From assembly GCF_020131355.1 (NCBI RefSeq), contig NZ_JAHLEL010000038.1:496001-560000 (forward strand): a stretch of 64,000 nt of DNA, read 5' to 3'. Below the pieces are notes generated by a model. The model was not told the origin of the DNA, did no database searches, and saw only the letters and a program-made list of their open reading frames with translations. Source of the stretch: Pseudonocardia sp. ICBG1293. GTDB taxonomy: Bacteria > Actinomycetota > Actinomycetes > Mycobacteriales > Pseudonocardiaceae. Below, one piece after another: positions 23,384 to 33,381 of the stretch (positions are counted from its first letter, which is position 1; each line of letters starts with the position of its first letter). The translations under genes were made by a program, and so were the position numbers.

Positions 23384-24595
23384 GTGCACGTCCTCATGTC
23401 GACCACCGCCGCGCACGGCCACGTCCACCCGAACCTGCCGGTGATGGCCGAGCTCGTCGCCCGCGGCCACCGCGTCACCTACCCGGTCCCGGAGCGCTTC
23501 GCCGAGGCCGTCGGCGCGACCGGTGCCACCCCGCTGCGCATCCGCACCGACCTGCCCGACCCGGCGAAGGGCGAGCAGTGGCCCGACGGCGGGGTCGAGG
23601 CGATGCGGCTGTTCTCCGCGGAGGCCCGCTCGGCCTACGACCAGATCGCCGACGCGCTGCAGTACGAGCATCCCGACGTCGTCTGCTACGACGGCTCCGG
23701 CTGGGCCGGACACGCCCTCTCGCGGGTCCGCGGCATCCCGCGGGTCGAGCTGGCCCCGCACATGGTGGCCTGGGACGGCTTCGAGACCGACATGGCCGAG
23801 GCGTTCGCCTTCCTGGAGACCCCCGACGGCCTCGCCTGGCGTGCCGAGCTCGACGGCTGGCTGGACGAGATCGGTGCCGGCGTCGGGAACCGGGAGTTCC
23901 TCGGCCGGCCGGACCGCTCGGTCGCGCTCATCCCGGAGGCGATGCAGCCGCACCTCGACCGCGTCGACCGCGACCGGTACACCTTCGTCGGACCGGTCAT
24001 CGGCGACCGCTCCCACCAGGGTCTCTGGCCCAAGCCGACGGCTCCGCTGCTGCTGGTGTCGCTCGGCTCGGCCTACACCGACCGGCCGGCGTTCTGGCGG
24101 GACTGCATCGAGGCCATGACCGGCACCGGGTGGCGGACGGTGCTCGCCACCGGCCCGCACGTCCGTGCCGACGACCTGGGGGAGGTGCCGGCCGACGTCA
24201 CCGTCCGGGAGTGGGTGCCGCAGCTCGCGGTGCTGGCGCACGCGTCGGCGTTCGTCACCCACGCCGGGATGGGCGGCTGCACCGAGGGGCTCTGGCACGG
24301 GGTGCCGATGGTCGCGGTGCCGCAGGCCGTCGACCAGTTCGGCAACGCCGACCGGATCGCCGAGCTCGGGGTGGGCGAGCACCTGCCCGCCGCGGACCTC
24401 ACACCCGAGTCCCTGCGTGCGGCGGTGCTGCGGGTGTCCTCCTCGGAGGCCGTCGCGCGTCGCTGCGCCGAGGAGAAGGCGACCGCCCGGGCCGCGGGCG
24501 GGGCCCCGGCCGCCGCGGACGTGATCGAGGGCCTCGTCCCGTCCGCACGCTGCGCGACCTGCGCGCTCGTCGGGGGGTGCGGCGGTCGCGGGTGA
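23384..24595 (+). CDS. MGT-family (GT1) glycosyltransferase, macrolide-inactivating type
   Basis: This 403-residue GT-B glycosyltransferase has the N-terminal acceptor region with HGHVHPNLPVMAELVARGHRV and the C-terminal nucleotide-sugar motif WVPQLAVLAHASAFVTHAGMGG...GVPMVAVPQAVDQFGNA. This is the pattern of OleD/MGT enzymes that glucosylate and inactivate macrolides. Whether it confers macrolide resistance here or decorates another aglycone cannot be told from sequence. The GTG at 23384 puts the first beta strand at residues 1-6. A cysteine-rich tail (CATCALVGGCGG) extends past the usual end. Confidence 0.82.
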   Translation: MHVLMSTTAAHGHVHPNLPVMAELVARGHRVTYPVPERFAEAVGATGATPLRIRTDLPDPAKGEQWPDGGVEAMRLFSAEARSAYDQIADALQYEHPDVVCYDGSGWAGHALSRVRGIPRVELAPHMVAWDGFETDMAEAFAFLETPDGLAWRAELDGWLDEIGAGVGNREFLGRPDRSVALIPEAMQPHLDRVDRDRYTFVGPVIGDRSHQGLWPKPTAPLLLVSLGSAYTDRPAFWRDCIEAMTGTGWRTVLATGPHVRADDLGEVPADVTVREWVPQLAVLAHASAFVTHAGMGGCTEGLWHGVPMVAVPQAVDQFGNADRIAELGVGEHLPAADLTPESLRAAVLRVSSSEAVARRCAEEKATARAAGGAPAAADVIEGLVPSARCATCALVGGCGGRG

Positions 24596-24722
24596 GACGT
24601 CCGTTTCGCATTGATCCGTTCGGGCTACCGTCGGGCGCGGCGATTGTGGACGCAGCGTCGCCGGTGGCACGGTCGGCCTCTCGGTCGGGGGGCGGGCGCG
24701 TGCGCCCGGAGAGGTGGAGCCG

Positions 24723-26249
24723 GTGCGCAGGACGATCATCACGCTGCTCGTCGCCGTGGGGGTGGCGCTCGGCACCGCCGGACCCGCCGTCGCGGCACCG
24801 GCGGCACCGGCGCCGCCCGCACCCCCGCCGGGGGCGGGCATCGTCTGGGGTGCGTGCACCAGCCCGGCGCTGCAGCAGGCCACGGCCGAGTGCGGCTTCC
24901 TGACGGTCCCGCTCGACCACGCGCAGCCCGCCGGGAAGAAGATCGAGATCGCGGTCTCGCGGGTCCGGCACACCGTCCCGCAGGCGCAGTACCAGGGCGT
25001 CGTGCTGGTGAACCCGGGTGGGCCGGGCGGCCCCGGGCTGGGCCTGTCCCGGCTCGGCTCCGCCGTCCCGAAGAACGCCGGTGCCGCCTACGACTGGATC
25101 GGCTTCGACCCGCGCGGGGTCGGCACCAGCCGTCCCGCGCTCAGCTGCGACCCCGACTACGGCGGCTACGCACGCCCCGACTACCGCCCGGAGAACGGCG
25201 CCAAGGCCGCCTGGCTGCCGAGGGCGAAGGCCTACGCCCAGGCGTGCGGCACGGCCGGCGGTGACCTGCTCGCCCACCTGCGCACCGAGGACACGGTCCG
25301 TGACATGGACCTGATCCGTCGCGCGCTCGGCGCCGAGCAGATCAACTACTACGGCTTCTCCTACGGCACGCTGCTCGGCCAGGTCTACGCCACGATGTTC
25401 CCGGACAAGGTCCGCCGGATGGTCCTCGACGGTGTCGTCGACCCCCGCGACTGGTGGTACCGGGCGAACCTCAACCAGGACGTCGCGTTCCAGCGCAACA
25501 TCGAGACCTTCTTCGACTGGGTCGCCAAGAACGACGCCACCTACCACCTCGGCAACACCGGCGACGCGGTCGAACAGCGTTACTCCGCGCTCGCCGAGGA
25601 ATTCCGGAAGGCACCGCTCGGCGGGAGGATCGGCTCCTCGGAGTGGACCGACATCTTCCTGCGCGCGGGCTACAACGTGGGGGAGTACCCGACCGTGGCC
25701 CAGGCCTTCGTCGCCGGGTCGGCGAAGGACGCGGCCGCGGTGAAGACCGCCTACGACCAGACAGGCTCGCCCACCGACGACAACAACTACGCGGTCTACC
25801 TCGCCACCCAGTGCACCGACGCCCCGTTCCCCCGGGACTGGGCCACCTGGAAGCGCGACAACACCGCCACCGACCTGGTGGCGCCGTTCGAGACCTGGGG
25901 CAACGCCTGGTACAACGCGCCGTGCCGGGACTGGCCGGTGCCGCCCGGGCCCGCCCCGACGGTCGAGGGAAAGCTCCGGAACGGGCCCCTGCTGATCTCC
26001 GAGACCTACGACGGCGCGACCCCGTACGAGGGTGCGCTGCAGGCCCGCCGGACCTTCCCCGGCTCGTCGCTGGTCGAGGGCGTCGGCGGGCACACGCACT
26101 CGTCGTCGCTGTCCGGGATCGCCTGCACCGACGACACCGTCGCCGACTACCTGCTCACCGGGGCGCTGCCGCAGCGCACCGGCGGCGACCGCTCGGACCG
26201 GCAGTGCCCGCCGCTCCCGCCGCCCTCCCCGTCGGCGACGGGCGGCTGA
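24723..26249 (+). CDS. Secreted S33-family tripeptidyl aminopeptidase-like hydrolase
   Basis: This ~508-residue exported alpha/beta hydrolase has a signal peptide (RRTIITLLVAVGVALG ending in AVAAPAA) and a proline-rich linker. The TAP-like hydrolase domain has VVLVNPGGPGG, the nucleophile elbow YGFSYGT, an aspartate in SETYDGATPYEGA and a histidine in GVGGHTHSS. It resembles the Streptomyces SlpD/SlpE and tripeptidyl aminopeptidase proteins that trim extracellular peptides. GTG 24723 is 8 bases from GGAGAGG; GTG 24714 is an alternative. A possible promoter (TTGATC-N10-TACCGT) lies about 90 bases upstream. It is convergent with the DUF218 gene, 7 bases away. Confidence 0.82.
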   Translation: MRRTIITLLVAVGVALGTAGPAVAAPAAPAPPAPPPGAGIVWGACTSPALQQATAECGFLTVPLDHAQPAGKKIEIAVSRVRHTVPQAQYQGVVLVNPGGPGGPGLGLSRLGSAVPKNAGAAYDWIGFDPRGVGTSRPALSCDPDYGGYARPDYRPENGAKAAWLPRAKAYAQACGTAGGDLLAHLRTEDTVRDMDLIRRALGAEQINYYGFSYGTLLGQVYATMFPDKVRRMVLDGVVDPRDWWYRANLNQDVAFQRNIETFFDWVAKNDATYHLGNTGDAVEQRYSALAEEFRKAPLGGRIGSSEWTDIFLRAGYNVGEYPTVAQAFVAGSAKDAAAVKTAYDQTGSPTDDNNYAVYLATQCTDAPFPRDWATWKRDNTATDLVAPFETWGNAWYNAPCRDWPVPPGPAPTVEGKLRNGPLLISETYDGATPYEGALQARRTFPGSSLVEGVGGHTHSSSLSGIACTDDTVADYLLTGALPQRTGGDRSDRQCPPLPPPSPSATGG

Positions 26250-26256
26250 GCCGGAC

Positions 26257-27279
26257 TCAGCCGGCGACGAGCAGGAGCACCAGCGGCACCGGGAGGGCGA
26301 CCAGCGCCAGCAGGACCGCGTTCGCCGTCCGGTACTCGCGCAGCACCGCGACGAACTCGCGCAGCACCGCACTGGGCCAGTAGTAGCCGGCGGTCGGCGC
26401 CCCCACGGCCTGGGCGTCGAGACCCAGCCGCCGGGCGAGCAGCGCGGCCCGGAACGCGTGGTAGTTGCTGGTCACGATGACGCCGGGGCCGTCGCCGACC
26501 AGCGACGAGCTGAACCGCAGGTTCTCCTCGGTGGTGCGGGAGGCGGTCTCCGCGGTCAACACCGCGGGGTCGGCGCCGTGCGCGGCGGCCCAGCGGGCCA
26601 TCGCCTCACCCTCGGCGAGCCGCTCGTCGTCGCCCTTGCCACCGGACAGCACCAGCCGTCCGGCGCCGCGCCGGGCGAACTCGTCCATCCCGGTCGCGAT
26701 CCGCGAGGCCAGCAGCGGCGGTACCTCGCTGCCGTGCAGCCCGGACCCGAGCACGACCACCCACTCCGCAGGCCGGTCGCGCACCAGCCACCGGTACAGC
26801 CGGGCGTAGCCCAGGAACGCCGCGAACTGGAACGCCAGGAACGCCGCCGCGGCCAGGCAGGCCAGCCACAGTGCGCGCAGCACCAGCGAGTCCAGCGCCA
26901 GCACCGGCCAGACCGCGACGATCAGGCCGATGATCGCCAGACCGGTGAGCAGCGACAGCGAGTTGCCGAGCGAGAGGCGCTCCCGGCGCAGCATCGCCGC
27001 CCCGTTGAGGATGCAGAACACGGCGAACAGGACGGTGATCAGCGGTGACAGCACCACGACCAGCGCGATCGCGCCGAAGACCGGGTTCCCGCCCGACCCG
27101 GCGAGGCTCAGCACCCAGCCGAGCAGCAGCGCGGTGGCCAGCAACCAGTAGGCGTTGCCCAGCCGCCGCGGGTCGGCGCGGATCCGCCGCACGGTGAACA
27201 CCGTGACGACGAGGGCCAGCACGACGGGCAGCACCACCGCGACGACGACCACGACCAGGGTGAGCGAGGAGTCCGACAT
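26257..27279 (-). CDS. YdcF-like (DUF218) membrane protein
   Basis: This 340-residue protein has several N-terminal membrane helices, then a cytoplasmic or extracytoplasmic DUF218 domain with VVVLGSGLHG, VLSGGKGDDERLAEGEAM, ASRTTEENLRFS and TSNYHAFRAAL, and a last C-terminal helix. DUF218 proteins include E. coli YdcF/ElyC/SanA, associated with S-adenosylmethionine binding and envelope polysaccharide homeostasis. The DUF218 motifs are clear; the function is not. ATG 27279 follows GAGGA with a suitable gap. Confidence 0.8.
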   Translation of the reverse strand: MSDSSLTLVVVVVAVVLPVVLALVVTVFTVRRIRADPRRLGNAYWLLATALLLGWVLSLAGSGGNPVFGAIALVVVLSPLITVLFAVFCILNGAAMLRRERLSLGNSLSLLTGLAIIGLIVAVWPVLALDSLVLRALWLACLAAAAFLAFQFAAFLGYARLYRWLVRDRPAEWVVVLGSGLHGSEVPPLLASRIATGMDEFARRGAGRLVLSGGKGDDERLAEGEAMARWAAAHGADPAVLTAETASRTTEENLRFSSSLVGDGPGVIVTSNYHAFRAALLARRLGLDAQAVGAPTAGYYWPSAVLREFVAVLREYRTANAVLLALVALPVPLVLLLVAG

Positions 27280-27423
27280 CGCCGGTGATCCTCGTCCGCG
27301 CCCCGTGGACCGGTCCCCGACGGGCGGGGTGGCCACCCGGTCGTGGCGGTCGGCGGTCGCCCCGGTGCGCCGGGCCGGGTCCGGCGACGGCGGCGCCCCT
27401 CGGTCGGGGAGGATGGACCCACT

Positions 27424-28848
27424 GTGTCGTCCCTCTTCACCCCCACCGTCCGGGTGCCCGGTGGCCGCTTCCGGCCGGACCCACCGGTTCCCGCGCGCGA
27501 CGTCGCCCGGGCCGACCGCCGGGTCCGCCGTGCGGCGGGGGTCCTGGCATCCCTGGCGGTGCTGCTCGTCCTGGCCTGGTGGGCCGACGGTGGCGGCCCC
27601 GCGGGCCTGCTGGAGGGCGGCACCCGCGCGGTCGCCGAGACCGGACGGCTGTGCGGGCTGCTGGCGTCGCTGCTGCTGCTCGGGCAGGTGCTGCTCGCCG
27701 CCCGCGTCCCGCTGCTCGAACACGCCTTCGGTCAGCGGCACCTCATCGCGCTGCACCGCGGCACCGGGGTCGCCTCGTTCGCCGGGATGCTCGTCCACGT
27801 CGGGTGCGCGAGCTGGGCGCACGGTCCCGCCGGGGCGGACCGCGTCCCCGCCGGGCTGTGGCAGCTGACCCTGACCTGGCCCGGGATGGCAGCCGCCTCG
27901 CTCGGCACCGTCCTGGTGGTGCTGGTCGTGGTGACCAGCGCCCGGTGGGTCCGCACCCGGCTGCGCTACGAGTGGTGGCACCTGCTGCACCTGTGGGGCT
28001 ACGCCGGGGTGTTCCTCGCGCTCCCGCACCAGCTGTGGGCGGGGCGCGAGTTCGTCACCTCGCCGACGCGGACGGTCTTCTGGTGGGGACTGTGGCTCGC
28101 CGCGGTCCTCGCCGTCGCCGTCTGGCGGGTGGCGGTACCGGTGCTGCGGTCGCGCCGGCACCGCATCAGGGTCGCCGCGGTGCTGCCCGAGGGTGACGGC
28201 AGCGTGTCGGTGCACATGACCGGCGAGCGGCTGCGCGAACTCGGCGCCTCGGCCGGGCAGTTCTTCGTGTGGCGGTTCCGGTCCGGGCGCGGCTGGCCCG
28301 CGGGGAACCCGTACTCGCTGTCGGCGCCGCCGACCGCCCGGTCGCTGCGGATCACGGTCAAGCAGCTGGGCGACGGCAGTGCGGCGGTCCCGAACCTGCG
28401 GCAGGGGACCCGGGTCTACATCGAGGGCCCCTACGGCAGGCTGACCCCACGGACCCGGACCAGCCCGCGGGTCGCGCTGATCGGGGCGGGGGTGGGGATG
28501 ACCCCGCTGCGGGCGCTGGCCGAGAAGTTCCTCAACGAGTCCGCCGACGTCGTGGTGGTGCACCGCTTCACCCGGGAGCCGCTGTTCGCCCGGGAGTTCA
28601 CCCGTCTCGCCCGGGAACGGAACCTGCACGTCGTGGCCTCGCCCGGGCGTCGCCGGGGGCCGGGGTCGTGGTTCGGCGCCGACGCGGGCCGGGCCGACGA
28701 CCTCGCCGCGCTCCGCGCCCGGGTCCCGGACATCGCGGTGCGCGAGGTGTACGTCTGCGGGCCCGGCCGGTGGACCGCGATGGTCCGGCGCACCGTGCTC
28801 GCGGCCGGGGTGCCGGAGCGGCGCGTGCACGTGGAGAACTTCGGCTGA
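27424..28848 (+). CDS. Ferric-reductase-like membrane flavoprotein (heme plus FAD/NAD domains)
   Basis: The 474-residue protein has an N-terminal ferric reductase-like transmembrane domain with about six spans and histidines suited to heme ligation (ALHRGTG, VHVGCAS, WWHLLHLWGYAG, ALPHQLW). A cytoplasmic flavin reductase module follows: FAD motif GNPYSLSAPP, phosphate loop GAGVGMTPLRALAE and NAD end motif CGPGRWTAMV...HVENFG. Such proteins pass electrons from NAD(P)H across the membrane to ferric iron or oxygen. GTG 27424 was chosen for its GGGGAGGA site, 10 bases upstream. It could also serve as a redox partner, but it is not BoxA, which is a soluble ferredoxin-containing reductase. Confidence 0.8.
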   Translation: MSSLFTPTVRVPGGRFRPDPPVPARDVARADRRVRRAAGVLASLAVLLVLAWWADGGGPAGLLEGGTRAVAETGRLCGLLASLLLLGQVLLAARVPLLEHAFGQRHLIALHRGTGVASFAGMLVHVGCASWAHGPAGADRVPAGLWQLTLTWPGMAAASLGTVLVVLVVVTSARWVRTRLRYEWWHLLHLWGYAGVFLALPHQLWAGREFVTSPTRTVFWWGLWLAAVLAVAVWRVAVPVLRSRRHRIRVAAVLPEGDGSVSVHMTGERLRELGASAGQFFVWRFRSGRGWPAGNPYSLSAPPTARSLRITVKQLGDGSAAVPNLRQGTRVYIEGPYGRLTPRTRTSPRVALIGAGVGMTPLRALAEKFLNESADVVVVHRFTREPLFAREFTRLARERNLHVVASPGRRRGPGSWFGADAGRADDLAALRARVPDIAVREVYVCGPGRWTAMVRRTVLAAGVPERRVHVENFG

Positions 28849-28864
28849 CCCGGCGACGGCGCCC

Positions 28865-28909
28865 GCGCCGGGACGGCGACGCCGCCCTGCGCCGGGACGG
28901 CGACGCCGC
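28865..28909. repeat. 21-bp direct repeat between convergent genes
   Basis: A 21-base G+C-rich word starting GCGCCGGGACGG occurs at 28865-28885 and 28889-28909, separated by three bases. It fills the gap between two convergent genes. It may act in termination through alternative folding, but no clear stem-loop was found. Confidence 0.6.
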
Positions 28910-28912
28910 GGA

Positions 28913-29563
28913 TCAGCGGGCCAGGCGCTGGAGCAGCACCATGACCTCGCCCAGCGTCGTCTCGACCACCCGGAGCCGCTGCCCCTCCTCGGTCCCGGGC
29001 GGGACGGGTGCGCCCGCGGCACCGGGACGGCGACGGGGCAGCGGTGCCGGGGTGTCCCCGGTCGCGGTGGCGGGGCCGGGCCCGTCCGCCGATGCCGGCC
29101 GGTCCGCCACGGTGGCGGGGGACGACCCACGGTCCGGCGGCTGCGTCGCGTCCGCGCCGGTCACGGCCGCCGGTGCCACGGTGGCCGACGGTGCGCCCGC
29201 CCCCCGTTCGAGCTCGTCGAGGCGTCGCAGGGTGGCGTGCAGCGTCGCCTCCGCACTGTCGGCGCGGACGGTCTCCCGGCGGCCCTGCTCCACGAGCCGC
29301 GCGACCCAGCTCGCCCAGGCGTCGACCTCGGCCCGCCGGTAGCCCCACGGGGCGGTGCCGAAGACCGGCGGCGACGCGTCGTCGCCCGACCGGCCCAGCC
29401 GGTCGGCGACACCGGCGCCGCCGGCCGGACCGTCGGTCCGGACGGCGGTGTCACCGGCGTCGTCGTCGCGTTGCGTGCCGGTCGCACCCCGTCCTGTCAC
29501 CACCGGGCCAGTCAACGGGCCCGATCCGGTGTCACGCGAGCGCGACGGGCGGCGAACGGTCAC
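28913..29563 (-). CDS. Protein with a short DivIVA-like segment, unknown function
   Basis: This 216-residue hydrophilic protein is of mostly low complexity. The central segment, PWGYRRAEVDAWASWVARLVEQGRR followed by a heptad-like stretch (about residues 72-120), looks like the start of a DivIVA/Wag31 coiled coil, where GYRRxEVDxF binds membrane. The flanks are Ala/Pro/Gly/Thr-rich and probably disordered, and a final helix (RVVETTLGEVMVLLQRLAR) closes the protein. The GTG at 29563 has no clear ribosome-binding site, so the start is uncertain. A membrane-curvature or cell-pole role is a guess. Confidence 0.5.
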   Translation of the reverse strand: MTVRRPSRSRDTGSGPLTGPVVTGRGATGTQRDDDAGDTAVRTDGPAGGAGVADRLGRSGDDASPPVFGTAPWGYRRAEVDAWASWVARLVEQGRRETVRADSAEATLHATLRRLDELERGAGAPSATVAPAAVTGADATQPPDRGSSPATVADRPASADGPGPATATGDTPAPLPRRRPGAAGAPVPPGTEEGQRLRVVETTLGEVMVLLQRLAR

Positions 29564-29612
29564 CCGGTCGGTGAACGGTGACCACTCTCGGTGAACGGTC
29601 CGGTGTGGACGA

Positions 29613-31025
29613 TCAGGCGAGGTGGACGTACTCGTACTCGAAGGGCTTGCCGTTGATCCCGTTCGACGGCGGCGCGATCCAGCCGGCGATCTTCCCCGGC
29701 TCGTAGACCGGGCGCATCAGGTTCTGCACGAACGTCCGGTCCGCCTCCGACGGCAGCCAGTCGTCCTGGCGGGCCTGCCACACGTCGGACGAGATCAGGT
29801 CGCCCTTCGGGGTCAGCTCGTGCCCGGAGAACAGCCCGACCTGCCGGTTGAACCCGACGTGCGGGAGGTAGACGCGGTCGTCGAAGCCGTTCTTCTCCAG
29901 GATGCGGTTCCACCGCTTCAGCCCGGACCCGCAGTCCTTCACGTACTCGTTGCGCAGGTCCAGGTTGAGTGCCAGCAGCGCAGGCACCTCGTCGGTGACG
30001 ACACCGCCGTCGCGGACCTGCTCCATGCCGTAGCCGTCGTCGGTCAGCACGTGGTCGTCGCGGCGGCGCTCCTCCTGCCAGCGGCCCTTGAGCCCGGCGG
30101 TGAAGTAGTTCGCGGCGTTGGTCGACTGCTCGGAGCCGAAGAGGTCGAGGCTGACCGAGTAGTGGAAGTTGATGTACTTCTGGATCACGTTGAGCGGAAC
30201 GCCGCCGTGCGGGGCGATGTCGGCGGTGTCGTGCTCGCGCATCAGCTCGCAGGTCCGCTGGATCACCCGGTCGATGCCGGTGGTGCCCACGAACATGTGG
30301 TGGGCCTCCTCCTTCAGCATGAACTCGCAGGTGCGCGAGAGCGGGTCGAAGGCGGACTCCTTCAGCGTCCCGAGCTGGTACTTGCCGTCCCGGTCGGTGA
30401 AGTAGGTGAACATGAAGAACGACAGCCAGTCCGGGGTCTCCTCGTTGAACGCGCCGAGGATGCGGGGGCTGTCCAGGTCACCGGAGTTGCGCTGCAGCAG
30501 CGCCTCGGCCTCCTCGCGGCCGTTGCGGCCGAAGAAGGCGTGCAGCAGGTACACCATCGCCCAGAGGTGGCGTCCCTCCTCGACGTTGACCTGGAACAGG
30601 TTGCGCAGGTCGTAGAGGCTCGGTGCGGTCTCCCCGAGGCGGCGCTGCTGCTCGACCGATGCGGGCTCGGTGTCACCCTGGATGACGATCAGACGCTGCA
30701 GGTCGGCGCGGTACTCGCCGGGCACCTGCTGCCAGACCGGCTCGCCCCGGTTCTCGCCGAAGGCGATGCGCCGGTCGTCGCTGCGCTCGGCCAGGAACAC
30801 GCCCCAGCGGTACTCCTCCATCGCGACGTGGCCGAACTGCGCCCAGCCCTCCTTGCCGACGTCGACGGCGGTGCGCAGGTAGACGTCCTGGGTCGGCACC
30901 GCCGGGCCCATCGTCTTCCACCAGGTGAGGAAGTTGGGCTGCCACGACTCGAGCGCACGCTGCAGCTTGCGGTCCCCGGCGAGGTCGACGTTGTTCGGGA
31001 TCTTCTCGGAGTAGTCGATGCTCAT
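29613..31025 (-). CDS. boxB: Benzoyl-CoA 2,3-epoxidase oxygenase subunit BoxB
   Basis: This 470-residue diiron oxygenase has two E-x-x-H pairs, in VNVEEGRHLWAMVYLL and LKEEAHHMFVG, as expected for class I diiron epoxidases. BoxB with the reductase BoxA converts benzoyl-CoA, O2 and NADPH to the 2,3-epoxide. The length and conserved ends (PNNVDLAGDRKLQRALESWQPNFL; IAPPSNGINGKPFEYEYV) match BoxB over its full extent. It starts three bases after the boxC stop, so the two are co-transcribed. The boxA reductase gene is not in the window. Confidence 0.93.
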   Translation of the reverse strand: MSIDYSEKIPNNVDLAGDRKLQRALESWQPNFLTWWKTMGPAVPTQDVYLRTAVDVGKEGWAQFGHVAMEEYRWGVFLAERSDDRRIAFGENRGEPVWQQVPGEYRADLQRLIVIQGDTEPASVEQQRRLGETAPSLYDLRNLFQVNVEEGRHLWAMVYLLHAFFGRNGREEAEALLQRNSGDLDSPRILGAFNEETPDWLSFFMFTYFTDRDGKYQLGTLKESAFDPLSRTCEFMLKEEAHHMFVGTTGIDRVIQRTCELMREHDTADIAPHGGVPLNVIQKYINFHYSVSLDLFGSEQSTNAANYFTAGLKGRWQEERRRDDHVLTDDGYGMEQVRDGGVVTDEVPALLALNLDLRNEYVKDCGSGLKRWNRILEKNGFDDRVYLPHVGFNRQVGLFSGHELTPKGDLISSDVWQARQDDWLPSEADRTFVQNLMRPVYEPGKIAGWIAPPSNGINGKPFEYEYVHLA

Positions 31026-31028
31026 CTC

Positions 31029-32741
<1,713 letters not shown>

Positions 32742-32842
32742 GGACTCCGCTCCCTCTCGCGTCGCTGCGGTCCCCAAAGACTACAACCAGATGTCGTGAC
32801 GACGGAAGAGTGTGGAGTGTTGCCGTGTGGTCCGCGGACGGA

Positions 32843-33286
32843 TCAGCCCTGGTTCGGCACCAGCGCGGCGGGGACCTGCTTGCGCAGCTCGCCGACGTCG
32901 TTGGGGACGAAGCCGCGGGCGACGAGCCAGGCGGTCACGGGCTCGGGGTCGGGGTGGCCGGCGGGCACGACGTTGTAGAGGTAGTGCAGCCGCCGCCGGC
33001 CCGCCTCGGCCTCCAGGTGGTCCAGCACGAAGGAGCCGGCTCCGGTGTGCCGGGCCGCGGGGGTGACCAGGACCAGGATCTCGGCGTCACCCCAGGTGCC
33101 GTCGAGCCTGCCGTAGGCCACGGTCGTGCCGTCGGCGTCCTCGACCCGCCACCACTCGTCGCCGAGCGGGTCGCCGTCGCCGGGCCTGCCGAGACCGAAC
33201 AGCGCGGGGTCGAGACCGTCGAGCACCCGGGCCTTCCGGTCGTCCCAGGTCGCAGGGGTCTCCGGGATCCAGTCCCACGTGTCCAC
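32843..33286 (-). CDS. Small GNAT-like acetyltransferase
   Basis: This 147-residue protein resembles a GNAT fold: EWWRVEDADGTTVAYGRLDGTWGDAEILVLVTPAARHTGAGSFVLDHLEAEA covers the central strands and a modified acetyl-CoA loop, followed by RRLHYLYNVVP and a final VTAWLVARGF helix. The canonical Q/RxxGxG/A loop is replaced by ARHTGAGS. It lies between boxC and the benzoate-CoA ligase gene on the same strand, so it could be co-expressed with them, perhaps as a lysine acetyltransferase acting on the acyl-CoA ligase (inference). GTG 33286 follows GAGGAGG. Confidence 0.6.
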   Translation of the reverse strand: MDTWDWIPETPATWDDRKARVLDGLDPALFGLGRPGDGDPLGDEWWRVEDADGTTVAYGRLDGTWGDAEILVLVTPAARHTGAGSFVLDHLEAEAGRRRLHYLYNVVPAGHPDPEPVTAWLVARGFVPNDVGELRKQVPAALVPNQG

Positions 33287-33381
33287 ACCGGCCTCCTCGC
33301 CGTCGTCGTGTCCGGTGAGTGAACCCCGGCGGGGCGGCCGGGGCGAGCGGACGTCCCACTTCGAGACACCGCCGACGGTGC

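Noticed and set aside
27424..28848. BoxA-type reductase for BoxB
   Set aside because: The protein has a heme-binding ferric-reductase membrane domain and no ferredoxin [4Fe-4S] cysteines; it is separated from boxB by an unrelated gene and lies on the other strand.
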